Shown here: positions 35,241 to 44,783 of the stretch, piece by piece
Numbering within the stretch: the first letter of the stretch is position 1
Layout of the letters: each line of letters starts with the position of its first letter
Source of the DNA: Humulus lupulus
Lineage: Eukaryota > Streptophyta > Magnoliopsida > Rosales > Cannabaceae
Assembly (NCBI RefSeq): GCF_963169125.1
Contig: NC_084798.1
Coordinates: forward strand, 198,643,481-198,707,480
Direction of reading: 5' to 3'
Length of the DNA stretch: 64,000 bases
Notes under the pieces: generated by a model
Database searches by the model: none
What the model was told of the DNA's origin: nothing
The model's input: only the letters and a program-made list of their open reading frames with translations
Translations under genes and position numbers: made by a program

Positions 35241-36044
35241 TATTCCAAATACAACACATATATTAAAAAAAAAAAAACTACAATTTTAAGGGCACAATAG
35301 AAAGAATACGGTATAGATTCCTGAACCTCACGAAAAATGGCAAAAAAATGGGTTGGGAGGCATCCTGCGGCAGCATGCGGCGCTCTGAGGTAGAGGAGAA
35401 CGACTCTGAAAGTTCAGAGTTTTTGAGAAAATGGAGAAGAAGGGCTCGAGTTGGGGGATATATCGAAGGGTTATATAGCGACGACACGTATGTAATAAAC
35501 GGTCGTCGCTGATATCAAACGCACCGTTTCACTCAAACAGTGAGATCCTACAGTGATGACACACATGTCGTCGCTATAGGATAGTGAATAGTACACGAAT
35601 CTTGCCACGTGCTACGTGTCTACCCTACAATGACGACATGTCGTCGCTATAAAGAATGAAATTTTACTTAAATTTTTTGGCGGTTCACTTTCCCACTTTT
35701 TTTTGGACCTATTGCGACAACATGTCGTCGCTATAGAGTACAAAATAAATGACTAGTGGATTAAATTAGACTCTATAGTGACAACTCGCTATAGGGAGTG
35801 AAAATAGGCAACCAACTCTTGGTGGTTAAGTTCACTCTCTATCCTACAGCGACGGCATGTCGTCGCTCTAGAATAACATATTTTCCTCATTTTTTTCCAT
35901 GATGACTCTACAGCGACAACATGTCATCGTTGTAGCTTATTTTTTTAATAAATTAAAAAAAATTCGTGGATTTCGACTACTTACAGCGACGACTCAAAGT
36001 CGTCACAATAGATGTCATCGCTGTAGAGTATTTTTCTTGTAGTG
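35241..36044. repeat. Right subterminal region of the CACTA element
   Basis: Repeated palindromic GACGACATGTCGTCGCTATA-type units occur between about 35470 and 36030 (for example at 35562, 35630, 35722, 35845), facing both ways, and end in the inverted CACTA terminus. Mirrors the left end. Confidence 0.85.
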
Positions 36045-36047
36045 AGA

Positions 36048-37328
36048 GAAGAGAAATGTAGGGAAAAGGGGCAAAAAGAGGTAAAACTAAGAAAAATAGA
36101 GGAGGGTGACGAAGTTGTAGACATTTTTTTTCAAAAAAATTGGGTGGTGATGATGGTGTAGTGGTGGTTGTCGTGGCTCTTCCAAGAGAAAGAGAGAGTG
36201 AGCCAAGATAGATAAGATAGTGGAAGAGGGAGACCAAGAAAAATAGGAGGAGTATTTTTTAAAACAAGGCAAATAATAACATTATTTTTAATGTTAATAG
36301 TGGCTGATATATTTTGGATTTATGAGTCCACAAGTTGCACTGCTACGATTTTAAGGTTTTGTATTACTACTATGATTTTGTCATCTCAGTGAGCATTATA
36401 TTGTCAATGATTTTGTCTTTTTTTTTTACTTTTGTATTGTCAATGTTTCTTTTTTGTTTTGTTCAAGTTTTGTTGTATGGAGTCAATGGAAATTGGCCAA
36501 GCGTGAAGGATTCAGACCACAATTGACAAGATAAATATATTTTTTTTCATCTCATTGAATTATAAAGATATAATTTTCTAATTTAGTTTATTTAGTGTAT
36601 GATTTTTTATTTGATGATAATATTTAGTTATTTATTTTCTTTGGTTATTAAATTTCTTCTTATTATCTTTTTTGGTTATTAACAAATAAAGCTTTGACTT
36701 TATTTATTTTTCTATTATGATTTTTATTTTACTAATGTTTTGTTACGTATAATGTTTTGTTTTGTAGGTTTCTTTACAGTGATACATGCATAATGTGTAG
36801 CTTTAATAGTAGTATTGGATTTGAGCCAAATGCTAGGTCTTAATTTGAGTTTTGTTGAATCCAAATATTAAGCAGTTGTGACTATCATTTCCAATCGATC
36901 ATTTTATTGCAATGACTTAGGTTTTTTGTTATAGGATATTACAAGTTTGTTGTCAAATTTTTCAATAGTGTTTCTGATTCATGTACGTTGTACAATTATT
37001 AAGACTGCACATGGATTGACAGTGCATGCTCTTTGAGTGGACGACGAATTTGTTTCGTTAGAAAATTTCTTTCTTTTTTTCAAATTGTTTAATCTTCTAG
37101 ACTGAATAACATTGTAATTTTTTCAATTAATATATTTCATTACAAAAAAAAAAATCAAATTTCCCTAGTAAAAAAAAATTAAAAAGACAATTGGCATATT
37201 ATGCCAACTTTAAGTTATACTGGCATAATTTTTTCATAGGACATGTTATGAAGCATAAAGCCTTAAATTTCGCTCCCTTATCTCACATTAAAAAAAACAA
37301 AAACTTCTTATATTTCTCTTTTTTGATA
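36048..37328. other. AT-rich spacer
   Basis: A purine-rich stretch to about 36240, then AT-rich DNA. No gene supported. Confidence 0.6.
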
Positions 37329-38365
37329 GGGAAATTTCATATTATATGCATAATAACTTTGTAAATTTTTTTAATATGCCACCATAATTTACTATCCTAA
37401 ATATATGACAATTTCAATTTTTTAGACAAAAATACCCCTAACATCGAAATTGCATCGAAATTGCATCGCAATTGCATCAAAAAAGCATCGTTTGAGATAA
37501 TAATCAAGTTTTCATGATTGTATCGAAATAGCATCGATGTAGCATCGATTTGGCATCGATGTAGCATCGAAACACCATTGGCATCGATGTAGCATCGAAA
37601 TGGCATCGAAAAAGCATCGTTTGGGATAATAATCAAGTTTTCATGATTGCATCGATGTAGCATTGAAATGGCATCGAAAAAGCATCGTTTGGGATAATAA
37701 TCAAGTTTTCATGATTGCATCGAAATAGCATCGATGTAGCATTGATTTGGCATCAAAACACCATCGGCATCGATGTAGCATCGATGTAGCATCGATTTGG
37801 CATCGATGCCGATGGTGTTTCGATGCCAAATCGATGTTACATCGATGCTATCATGAAAACTTGATTATTATCTCAAATGATGCTTTTTCGATGCCATTTC
37901 GATGCTACATCGATACTACATCGATGTTATTTCGATTCAATAATGAAAACTTGATTATTATCCCAAACGATACTTTTTCGATGCCATTTCGATGCTACAT
38001 CGATGCCGATGGTGTTTCGATGCCAAATCGATGTTATATCGATGCTATTTCGATGCAATCATGAAAACTTGATTATTATCCCAAACGATGCTTTTTCGAT
38101 GCCATTTCGATGCTACATCGATACTACATCGATGCCGATGGTGCTTCGATGCCAAATCAATGCCAAATCGATGCTACATCGATGCTATTTCGATACAATC
38201 ATGAAAACTTTATTATTATCCCAAACGATGCTTTTTCGATGCAATTTCGATGTTATGGGTATTTTTGTCTAAAAATTTAAAATTGTCATATGTTTGGGAT
38301 AGCATATTATGGTGGCATATTAAAAAAATTTACAAAGTTATTATGCATATAATATGAAATTTCCC
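37329..38365. mobile_element. Foldback element with inverted tandem GCATCGATG arrays
   Basis: Long inverted repeats start GGGAAATTTCATATTATATG and end with its reverse complement. An exact 8-bp duplication TTTTGATA flanks both sides (37321-37328, 38366-38373). Inside the outer arms (about 110 bp each, with AATATGCCACCATAAT) are arrays of GCATCGAAATAGCATCGATG-type units that face each other and meet near 37805. A spacer with AATAATCAAGTTTTCATGAT occurs three times on the left and four times inverted on the right. No transposase. hAT- or MULE-like by TSD size. Confidence 0.88.
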
Positions 38366-39116
38366 TTTTGATAAGCAATCTTCTCTTAATCCAATCTCTT
38401 ATTCCGTAGTGTAAACATATGAATAAGAATCTAATAAAGTGATATTTGTGTAAAACTCCTTATTTATTTTTACAAATATTGCGACAAATTTCCCAATAAA
38501 AAATTTTGGTGACAAAACACCTTCTTAATGGTTAGTTACCTATTTTAAGTGTTGAATGTCATGTCAACTAAGATACATGTAGCAACACATTATAATGACA
38601 CATGTCAAAAAATTAATTAATTAATTATTATTTTAAAAATAAAAAAATTAATTAATAAAAAGATAAGTAAAATATATATATTTTTTTCAATTTTAAGTTT
38701 TGTTTAATTTTAATTATGTATTATTATTATTATTATTTTAAAACATAAAAATATTAAAAAATTAATTAAACTACTAAAAGAAAACTTAAAATACAAAAAA
38801 TAAATTTAAAAACTTTTTTCAAAACTTAAATTTATTTGAATTTTTTTTAAAATTTATTCCCTTCAAAATTTAAATTTATTTGAAAAAAGTTGTTATTTTT
38901 TCAAAGTTGTTTTAATGTTTTAATTATTTTTTCTAATATTTTAATGTTTAAAAATAATAATACATAATTTAGATGTATCTCGAACCCTCTCCCAACCTCC
39001 ACCAAAAAAAAAACTTTAACCCTACTTGTCAACTTCTTTCTTTTATAATTTATTTTGAAAGAAACTGCGAGAAAATTGGAATCCCAGAGAGAAAAAGCTA
39101 AGGAAAGAAAAGAAAA
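38366..39116. other. AT-rich spacer upstream of the zinc-ribbon gene
   Basis: Mostly A/T homopolymers. A likely 5' untranslated leader (GAGAAAAAGCTAAGGAAAG) runs just before the ATG. No clear TATA box could be chosen among many AT-rich stretches. Confidence 0.5.
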
Positions 39117-39446
39117 ATGTTCTTCTTCTTCGTTGGAGGAGTAGAGCAACAAGTGAGTCAGGTGCTAAAATACGGTGCGGGCAGATGCATTTCGTGTGCC
39201 TCCCCAGCTGATCTCGTTCGCTACGATAAGGTTCTCAAGCTCTTCTTCGTTCCCGTATGGAGGTGGCCTGGAAAAGACCCTCTCATGCACTGCAACAACT
39301 GCAACCTCTTTTTCCCTCAATCCTACTCTCTCCCACCACCTCTCTCTTCCTCTGATTACTCCTCCGACTCTCCTCGTTGCCGTTCCTGTGACCGGATTGT
39401 CGAGCCCGACTTTAGATTCTGTCCATTCTGCGGCTCTTCTCTCTGA
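39117..39446 (+). CDS. Small zinc-ribbon protein (zinc_ribbon_15-like), intact host gene
   Basis: An uninterrupted 109-residue frame from MFFFFVGGVEQQ to FCPFCGSSL. It has two CxxC pairs, CISC (about residue 24) and CNNC (about 59), then CRSC (about 88) and CPFC (about 103), consistent with zinc binding. PVWRWPGKDP and FFPQSYSLP match a conserved family of small plant proteins that I recall with the same MFFFFVGG start; the biochemical role is not known to me. The ATG follows a purine-rich leader (AGAAAAATG). It is single exon, with codon use unlike the surrounding repeats and no break. A longer antisense frame overlaps but lacks family resemblance. The clearest host gene in the window. Confidence 0.88.
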   Translation: MFFFFVGGVEQQVSQVLKYGAGRCISCASPADLVRYDKVLKLFFVPVWRWPGKDPLMHCNNCNLFFPQSYSLPPPLSSSDYSSDSPRCRSCDRIVEPDFRFCPFCGSSL

Positions 39447-40195
39447 ATTTTCTGTCATCTTTGTTGGGATTTAGCTTTTTTCTATGGTGGTCTGTGCAAT
39501 AATTGTACTTTGTATCTAAGTGTTGTTTGATGAGATTACAGTTCTTTCTATCTCTGTTCTCATTTCTTGTATTTGAGTGGGTTTTTGACAATTTCCAATT
39601 TCTCTCCCAATAAGATAGAGTTGATAGTTACTAGTGTGATACATATATGTGATTGATACATCAGGGTGAAGGGGGGTTTAATCTCTCTGTCTGTAAAACT
39701 GGAAAATATTCTTCTTTGTGATATGGAAACATGAAGAAGAAGAAGAAAAAAAAAATTGGAAGTAACAGTGCATTGTACATGTTATCACATATTAGTGCAC
39801 AGTTTCTTTAATGTTTATGGTTTTGTGTAATTGACAGTTCCGCTGAGCCAAACTGGGAAGTGGGATTCATTTGGTGAGTTCAAACTGCATTATTATGTGG
39901 CAGAGTTATTCATGCACAGAATGGTCATTAGGAGCAACATAAGAAGAAACTTTATCTATGTAAGTTGGAAATTTCATTTTTTCCTTTTCTTTTTTCTCAT
40001 GGATTCGGTGAAAGTTAATTACTTGGCACCTCTTTCCACTTCATCTCTCCAAACCCTTTATCTAACTCCTAGTTTGTTATGTGAAACTCACCATTTCCAT
40101 GCATTCAAAACATGTCAAGATATATGCAACCAAAAGATTTGCCTTGTTGAGTTCGGTGTGATGTGATGTGATTGATGATGGATGAGTATGTTTAC
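39447..40195. other. Downstream of the zinc-ribbon gene
   Basis: Probably 3' untranslated and intergenic DNA. A plus-strand frame at 39831-40166 has no recognisable features and I do not call it. Confidence 0.5.
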
Positions 40196-40420
40196 CTTTT
40201 CCGCGAAATGCTTCCATAGACGGTCGATGAAAGGAACGTGTTTAAGCATTGGAGCATAAACTAAAACAGACATTAAGTTGGTGAAGCTGTGTGGCGCATT
40301 GCTTAGTGATTCCAATAGTAGTACTACCATAGAAAGTGGTCTAAGCTCCATATCTATTGGATACGGGTCCCAATATCCCTGCCCTGGAGGCCAGATGAAG
40401 GTGTCAAGAATTTCACCAAG
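40196..40420 (-). pseudogene. Orphan exon-like segment of an unidentified plant gene
   Basis: On the minus strand an AG acceptor (ATCCTCAG) precedes 75 open codons and a GTAAAC donor follows (40195). The frame reads LGEILDTFIWPPGQGYW, DPYPIDMELRPLSMVV, then LMSVLVYAPMLKHVPF and RLWKHFAEK. The composition looks like a conserved globular protein and not a transposon product. I do not recognise the family. No convincing neighbouring exon was found within 1 kb on either side, so it is either one exon of a gene with long introns or a gene fragment. Confidence 0.5.
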
Positions 40421-42250
40421 CTGAGGATTTTAGAACACGTCCAACAATAGCAAAAAAAACCCAAGTTTAGAGCTCAGAGTCATCAACCCGAGCATCTAAC
40501 TTGTCAAGTTATCATGTTGAATTGCATATAATGTAAAGCTATAAGATAAAATAAAGGTGGCTATGTTTGAGTGAAAGGAGCACGAGTAAGATCCAAAAGG
40601 CTAACTAAAAGTAGCTCATGTTCAACCGGAAGTTCCATGACAATCTGTCTTGAGGAAAATACATTGCAACTAAAGAAATGTTTTTCGTATTTGGACCGAT
40701 TAGAGACCGCACTTGACTAGTCTTCTTTTCGTATTTAGCATGCAACCCAATAACGTTTAGAGAAAACTCGTCATTATTACAGTAGAATGACAAGTGATCA
40801 ATCATAATCACAGTAAACCCAGCTAAATTTATCAGAAAACAAAGTAAATAATCATAAGGTTTAGGCTTGGTTCTTTAGTGTAACCTACATTTCATAACTG
40901 ATATCACAAACTTAGCAATGACCCAGATAAACTAAAGTACCCAAAAGAATGATAACTCCATAGATACTTCTCTGTATCTAAAGCTTAGATGATCTACAAA
41001 GGAAGATTGGCAAAGAGAGAGCTGCAGCTGTGGCTATATGGCGTTGGCGTTGGAAGCTGACAGACTAGAGGAGAGAGAAAGTGAAAAACATACCCAATGT
41101 TGCGTTTGTGAAAGGGTGTGAAAAAGTGTTTTTTTTTTTAGAAAAAGAGAATAGGCTGGTTATGGTTTAAAAGAGTATGTGGTTCTGATTGTGTTTGTAA
41201 ATGAGTGTAAAAGAGTAGTTTGAATTGCTTCAAATAATTGTCATAGTTTTTCTCTATTTCTACATCTATTATATATTAATTGTTTTCTGTGAACAGAAAA
41301 ACCCTTTTTGAATTTGCTCAAGATTTTTACAAGTAATAGAAATAGATGTTGTACTAGATAACGAAGTGTTGTCTACCAATGTCTCTCACTGAAACAAGGC
41401 ATGGACCACAACATAAGCTTCGGCACTGCTAGACTTCCCTTTGATACTATTGTAAAGAAAATATTGACCAGAATTTCATCACACATGGGAACATGATGTA
41501 GGTTAGTGTCAAAAGCAGTAAAATGAAGCCACTTATGTAAACACCTTCTCTCAACTTCTTCGTTAGAGGGACAGTATAATGCCCTACCTTTTTGTTCAAT
41601 GTCTCAGGCACAATAGTTATTCAACCATAAATTATTATTGAGTTTTCCTCATCCCAATACCAAAATCGAAATATTTATCCAATTATATTTCCAAGACTCT
41701 TCTAGTAAATTACTATTGAGTTTTCTTCCTCCCAATACCAAAATTGAAGCGGCTATTCTTTGTAGCCTTCCTCCCTTGATCGTGACAAAATCGTTGTTGA
41801 ATCTGATTACCTCAATGCTCTACAGAATCAAGAACCAAGTTGTGCACAACTCTGCTCTGGCATGGTGGTCAAAGATGTTCTAGCTATTTGTGATGACTTT
41901 CATGATATATTTTTCAAAAATTGTTGTTAGGTATCCTAAGGTGTATACTTTATAAATAATTAGTGTTTTTTCATATTATTTATTAAATTAAAAAATATGC
42001 AATATTCGATATTAAATAATTGGGTCAATAATAGTATGACATTATTATGTAATGTTTGACACTATTTGTGCTATTTGGTAATTATTATTGTCTTAGGCTT
42101 ATCGATGAGGTTGTCGATACTCTTGCCAAATTAGTTTTAGGCTTATCAATGAAGAACTAGTTTATTATTTAGAATAGAATTATGTATGAGGTCTGGGTAT
42201 TTGTCATTATTAAGATGTTATGAATAAAAAATGTATTATTGCATAAATAG
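40421..42250. other. Spacer without supported genes
   Basis: Mixed AT-rich sequence. A two-copy direct repeat built on ATTGAGTTTTCYTC..CCCAATACCAAAAT occurs at about 41638 and 41714. Nothing else is supported. Confidence 0.5.
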
Positions 42251-42264
42251 TAAAGAAATGGCCT

Positions 42265-42459
42265 GGTTGGCCTAGTTTATAGCTTTGGACTTTTAGCTTC
42301 TTAAAAGTACTTTTTTTACAAAGTCACTTATTGTGGCTTAAGCGTGAAATCTTTTTTGAAGTAAAAACTCAAATTGTGAGAAAACTCAATCAAGTCTTAA
42401 AATAGCTTTTAAAAAGCTAAAATCCAAAAGTTGTCATTGAGAAGCCTTGCCAACCATAC
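42265..42459. repeat. Small inverted-repeat element (MITE-like)
   Basis: The left arm GGTTGGCCTAGTTTATAGC..GGACTTTTAGCTTCTTAAAAG is matched by the right arm CTTTTAAAAAGCTAAAATCC..CTTGCCAACCA in reverse complement with mismatches. No clear TSD. Confidence 0.5.
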
Positions 42460-42470
42460 TAGTAGAAGTA

Positions 42471-42863
42471 ATTGGTAGTGTGTCTTCCACCACGATACGA
42501 CTATATTGAGCTATTGCTACTTAATATTATATTTTGACTAAGATGGTTCACTATAATAACGCTTAAAAAATTTCTAGCTCCCTTCTTGACGGTAAAGACC
42601 ATTTTTTCTTCTCTTTTTGTAAAAATCCTAGCTATATCTTTCAAAACAATTATTGGCTTGTGAAATTCTTTGTAAATTTTATTTCTTAAACTTCAATTAT
42701 TATTTTTTTCTTTAACTTTGAGAGGACTTATTTTTTCTGGTTTTGGAAGTCTAACAACTCTTTTATTAACAAAAACTTAATTAAGTCCGTCTAGTACTTG
42801 CATCGTGCGTCAAAATATATTTTTTATTGTACCCATTAATATAGTGGGAGACACACTACCAAT
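42471..42863. repeat. Inverted-repeat-bounded segment, about 390 bp
   Basis: ATTGGTAGTGTGTCTTCCAC at the left is mirrored by GTGGGAGACACACTACCAAT at the right. The interior is AT-rich without coding content. The TSD is not clear; the type of element is unresolved. Confidence 0.5.
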
Positions 42864-43404
42864 CACTACTAAGATGTGCATCTAACTATATTAGCTTAAT
42901 AAGTCAAATGTGCATATATGATTCAATGAAATAATCAAGACTTCACTCTATAAATTAGATGATTTCATCTATTTTTCATCAAGCACATGCATATATAGTT
43001 GAATATACTTCTAACTGTCATCTTTACAAGATAATTACAACAACTATGTTCATCGGTAAGGTAAAATGTCATGGGCTTTACCTTGACTTCAAGCGAACCG
43101 CCAAGAAGTCATCCTCCGTTCCGTGCCATTGCTCCCGCTAGGCCCTCGCGGCTTGTCACTGGTCGAATAATTTCCTTATTTGAGTCCAAACCTTCATCGA
43201 GATTTTTCAACTTTGGCTAAGATTTATGTTCCAATTTTCAAGTTTTGGATGACATTTAAACTATGAGCCAGTTTGGTATAACTATGCTGTGGGAAAAAAT
43301 AAATGTAGTTATGCTGTGGGAAAAAGTTGTTAAGTGTTCGGTAGATTTTAAGCAAGTGAGAGTTAGAAAAGTTCTATGAAAGTGTTTGGTAAATTAACTG
43401 ATTG
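42864..43404. other. Spacer before the LINE remnant
   Basis: No gene. A direct repeat of TATGCTGTGGGAAAAA occurs at about 43283 and 43311. Confidence 0.5.
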
Positions 43405-43817
43405 GATAGTTCTTGCGAGTCCCTCCCAAAATCAAACTCTTCCTTTGGAAGCTAAGCAACAAGTGGCTTCCCACTAATAATGTTCTGTTTTGTAGGAAAC
43501 TTAGGAAGGAGCAGGGGTGTTGTAGGTGTGGGGACTCTAACCAAAGAGAGGTCTGGTATCATGCAATCTGGCAATGCCCAAGAAATCATCTAATCTGGAA
43601 GGTGGCGGGTTTCAGCAAGATTACGAAAAGAAGGAATCTTGAGGACCCGATTTCCTTCCTGTCCAGACTTTCCCTTCAGCTTCCCAAAGACAAATTCAGG
43701 TTCTTTTCTATCTTGGCTTGGCAATGTTGGAACTGCCGAAACAATGATGCTTTCAGGAAATGGAACTCGGAGGCTACAGCGGTGGTGGAATGGGCGGCCA
43801 GCTATCTAGAAGAGTTC
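43405..43817 (+). pseudogene. LINE (L1-type) fragment: reverse-transcriptase zinc-binding region
   Basis: An open frame without ATG reads RVPPKIKLFLWKLSNKWLPT, CCRCGDSNQREVWYHAIWQC and on to AASYLEEF. The pattern matches the zf-RVT region near the end of plant LINE ORF2. It starts abruptly, as 5'-truncated LINEs do. It stops exactly at the AGTTC target site of Gypsy C; the same frame continues at 58462, giving 307 codons when joined. Non-autonomous and split. Confidence 0.8.
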
Positions 43818-44696
43818 TGTTATCCAGATTTCCAGATAGCGTTTAAATGGATAGCCTCGGGGAAACAGAATTATCAAAGTCTTTCACGGAGGGTGACCAG
43901 GGCTCGCGGATGAACAGAAAGGCTTCGCCTCTCCCGTTTAGTGTCTAGCACACTCTTTCAAGCAACCGCGACCCGGAAGCTCGTCAGTTCTCCCGGACTC
44001 CCGAAAGGATATCCTTCGGGGAAGGTCCTTCCGGAAGAAGCACTTCAGGTTACCTTCGCGGATACAGTTCCGTGCCTCGCACGGAAGAAGACCAAGCGGT
44101 CGAGTCACGGAAAAAGCATAGTTGAAATGATACTCACGTGACCCAGGATCCCGCCTGACAGGTCGAGGCCGCACACATCCCAGCACGCCTAAAAGTGCCT
44201 TTTTGCCTACTGTTCCGCTGACAGCCTGGAAAAGACAGCTGCCTTTTGGCATTCCCCATATTTTCATGTAATTATACCCACGTAGAGCCTTGCAGCCATG
44301 CTACGAGGGTAATTGTATTCCCTATTTGCGGCTAGTGTAATTAAGACTCAGGGGGGTAGAGAAAAACCCTAATCCAAAACCCTAGCTATAAAAACCTCCT
44401 CATTTTACGATAGGAGGGGGGTCAAGAAATTAGAGAGCAAGAACTCTGCCAAAAGATCTCTAGTTTCATCTTCTCCAAGAGAACCCGAGAGAAACTTTGT
44501 GAGTTTGTGAGGGTCTTATACACCAGCTATCTTACTGTAATTCTCTACAAGTATAATAACATCGACTCGTGGACTAGGGCTCGTTAACGCCTGAACCACG
44601 TAAAAAACATGTTTGTCTCTTTATATTTCTGCACTTCTACAGTTCTTATCTCTTTATTATTTTGTTTGTATTCGTTTCCGAAAAACTCGGTAAACA
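43818..44696 (+). repeat. 5' LTR of element C
   Basis: TGTTATCCAGATTTCC to CTCGGTAAACA, 879 bp, with TATAAAAA at 44387-44394 (CTAGCTATAAAAACCTCC) and a leader after it. No change of length against the 3' LTR. Confidence 0.95.
44387..44394 (+). promoter_or_regulatory. TATA box of the element C LTR
   Basis: TATAAAAA, repeated at the same place in the 3' LTR (58147-58154). Confidence 0.75.
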
Positions 44697-44716
44697 TTTT
44701 GGTGCTTTCATTGAGA
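44697..44716 (+). promoter_or_regulatory. Primer-binding site motif of element C
   Basis: TTTTGGTGCTTTCATTGAGA right after the LTR, the same as in A and B. Confidence 0.75.
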
Positions 44717-44783
44717 GCTGTAGAGAGTTGTTAGTCAGCTCTTTTTCTGTGTACATTTTTTGTATTCACTCCGTACTGAAAAG

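Larger units (their letters stand above)
14186..36044 (-). mobile_element. CACTA (En/Spm-type) DNA transposon hosting two retrotransposons
   Basis: The left end is CACTACAAGAAAAA at 14186 and the right end is its inverted copy TTTTTCTTGTAGTG ending at 36044, with matching 3-bp TSDs AGA at 14183-14185 and 36045-36047, as CACTA elements make. Subterminal regions on both sides carry many short repeats around ACATGTCGTCG. A minus-strand segment near 15330-14899 encodes a transposase-associated domain. Without Copia D and Gypsy B (and one TSD for each) the element is about 3.2 kb, so it is a deleted, non-autonomous copy. Confidence 0.9.

Noticed and set aside
37440..38260. Regularly spaced repeats resembling a CRISPR array
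   Set aside because: Plant nuclear DNA, palindromic organisation, spacers themselves repeated, TSD-flanked transposon ends.
37397..38272. Three open frames with repeated HRCYIDA-like peptides
   Set aside because: They arise from the GCATCGATG tandem arrays of the foldback element and occur on both strands; no initiation context or family resemblance.
39165..39458. 97-codon frame antisense to the zinc-ribbon gene
   Set aside because: Mirror of the conserved sense frame; the sense product has the cysteine pattern and family resemblance.
39831..40166. 111-codon plus-strand frame
   Set aside because: No conserved features; overlaps probable intron sequence of the minus-strand exon-like segment.
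43938..44267. 109-codon frame antisense in the element C LTR, repeated at 57698-58027
   Set aside because: LTR duplication shadow, no domain.
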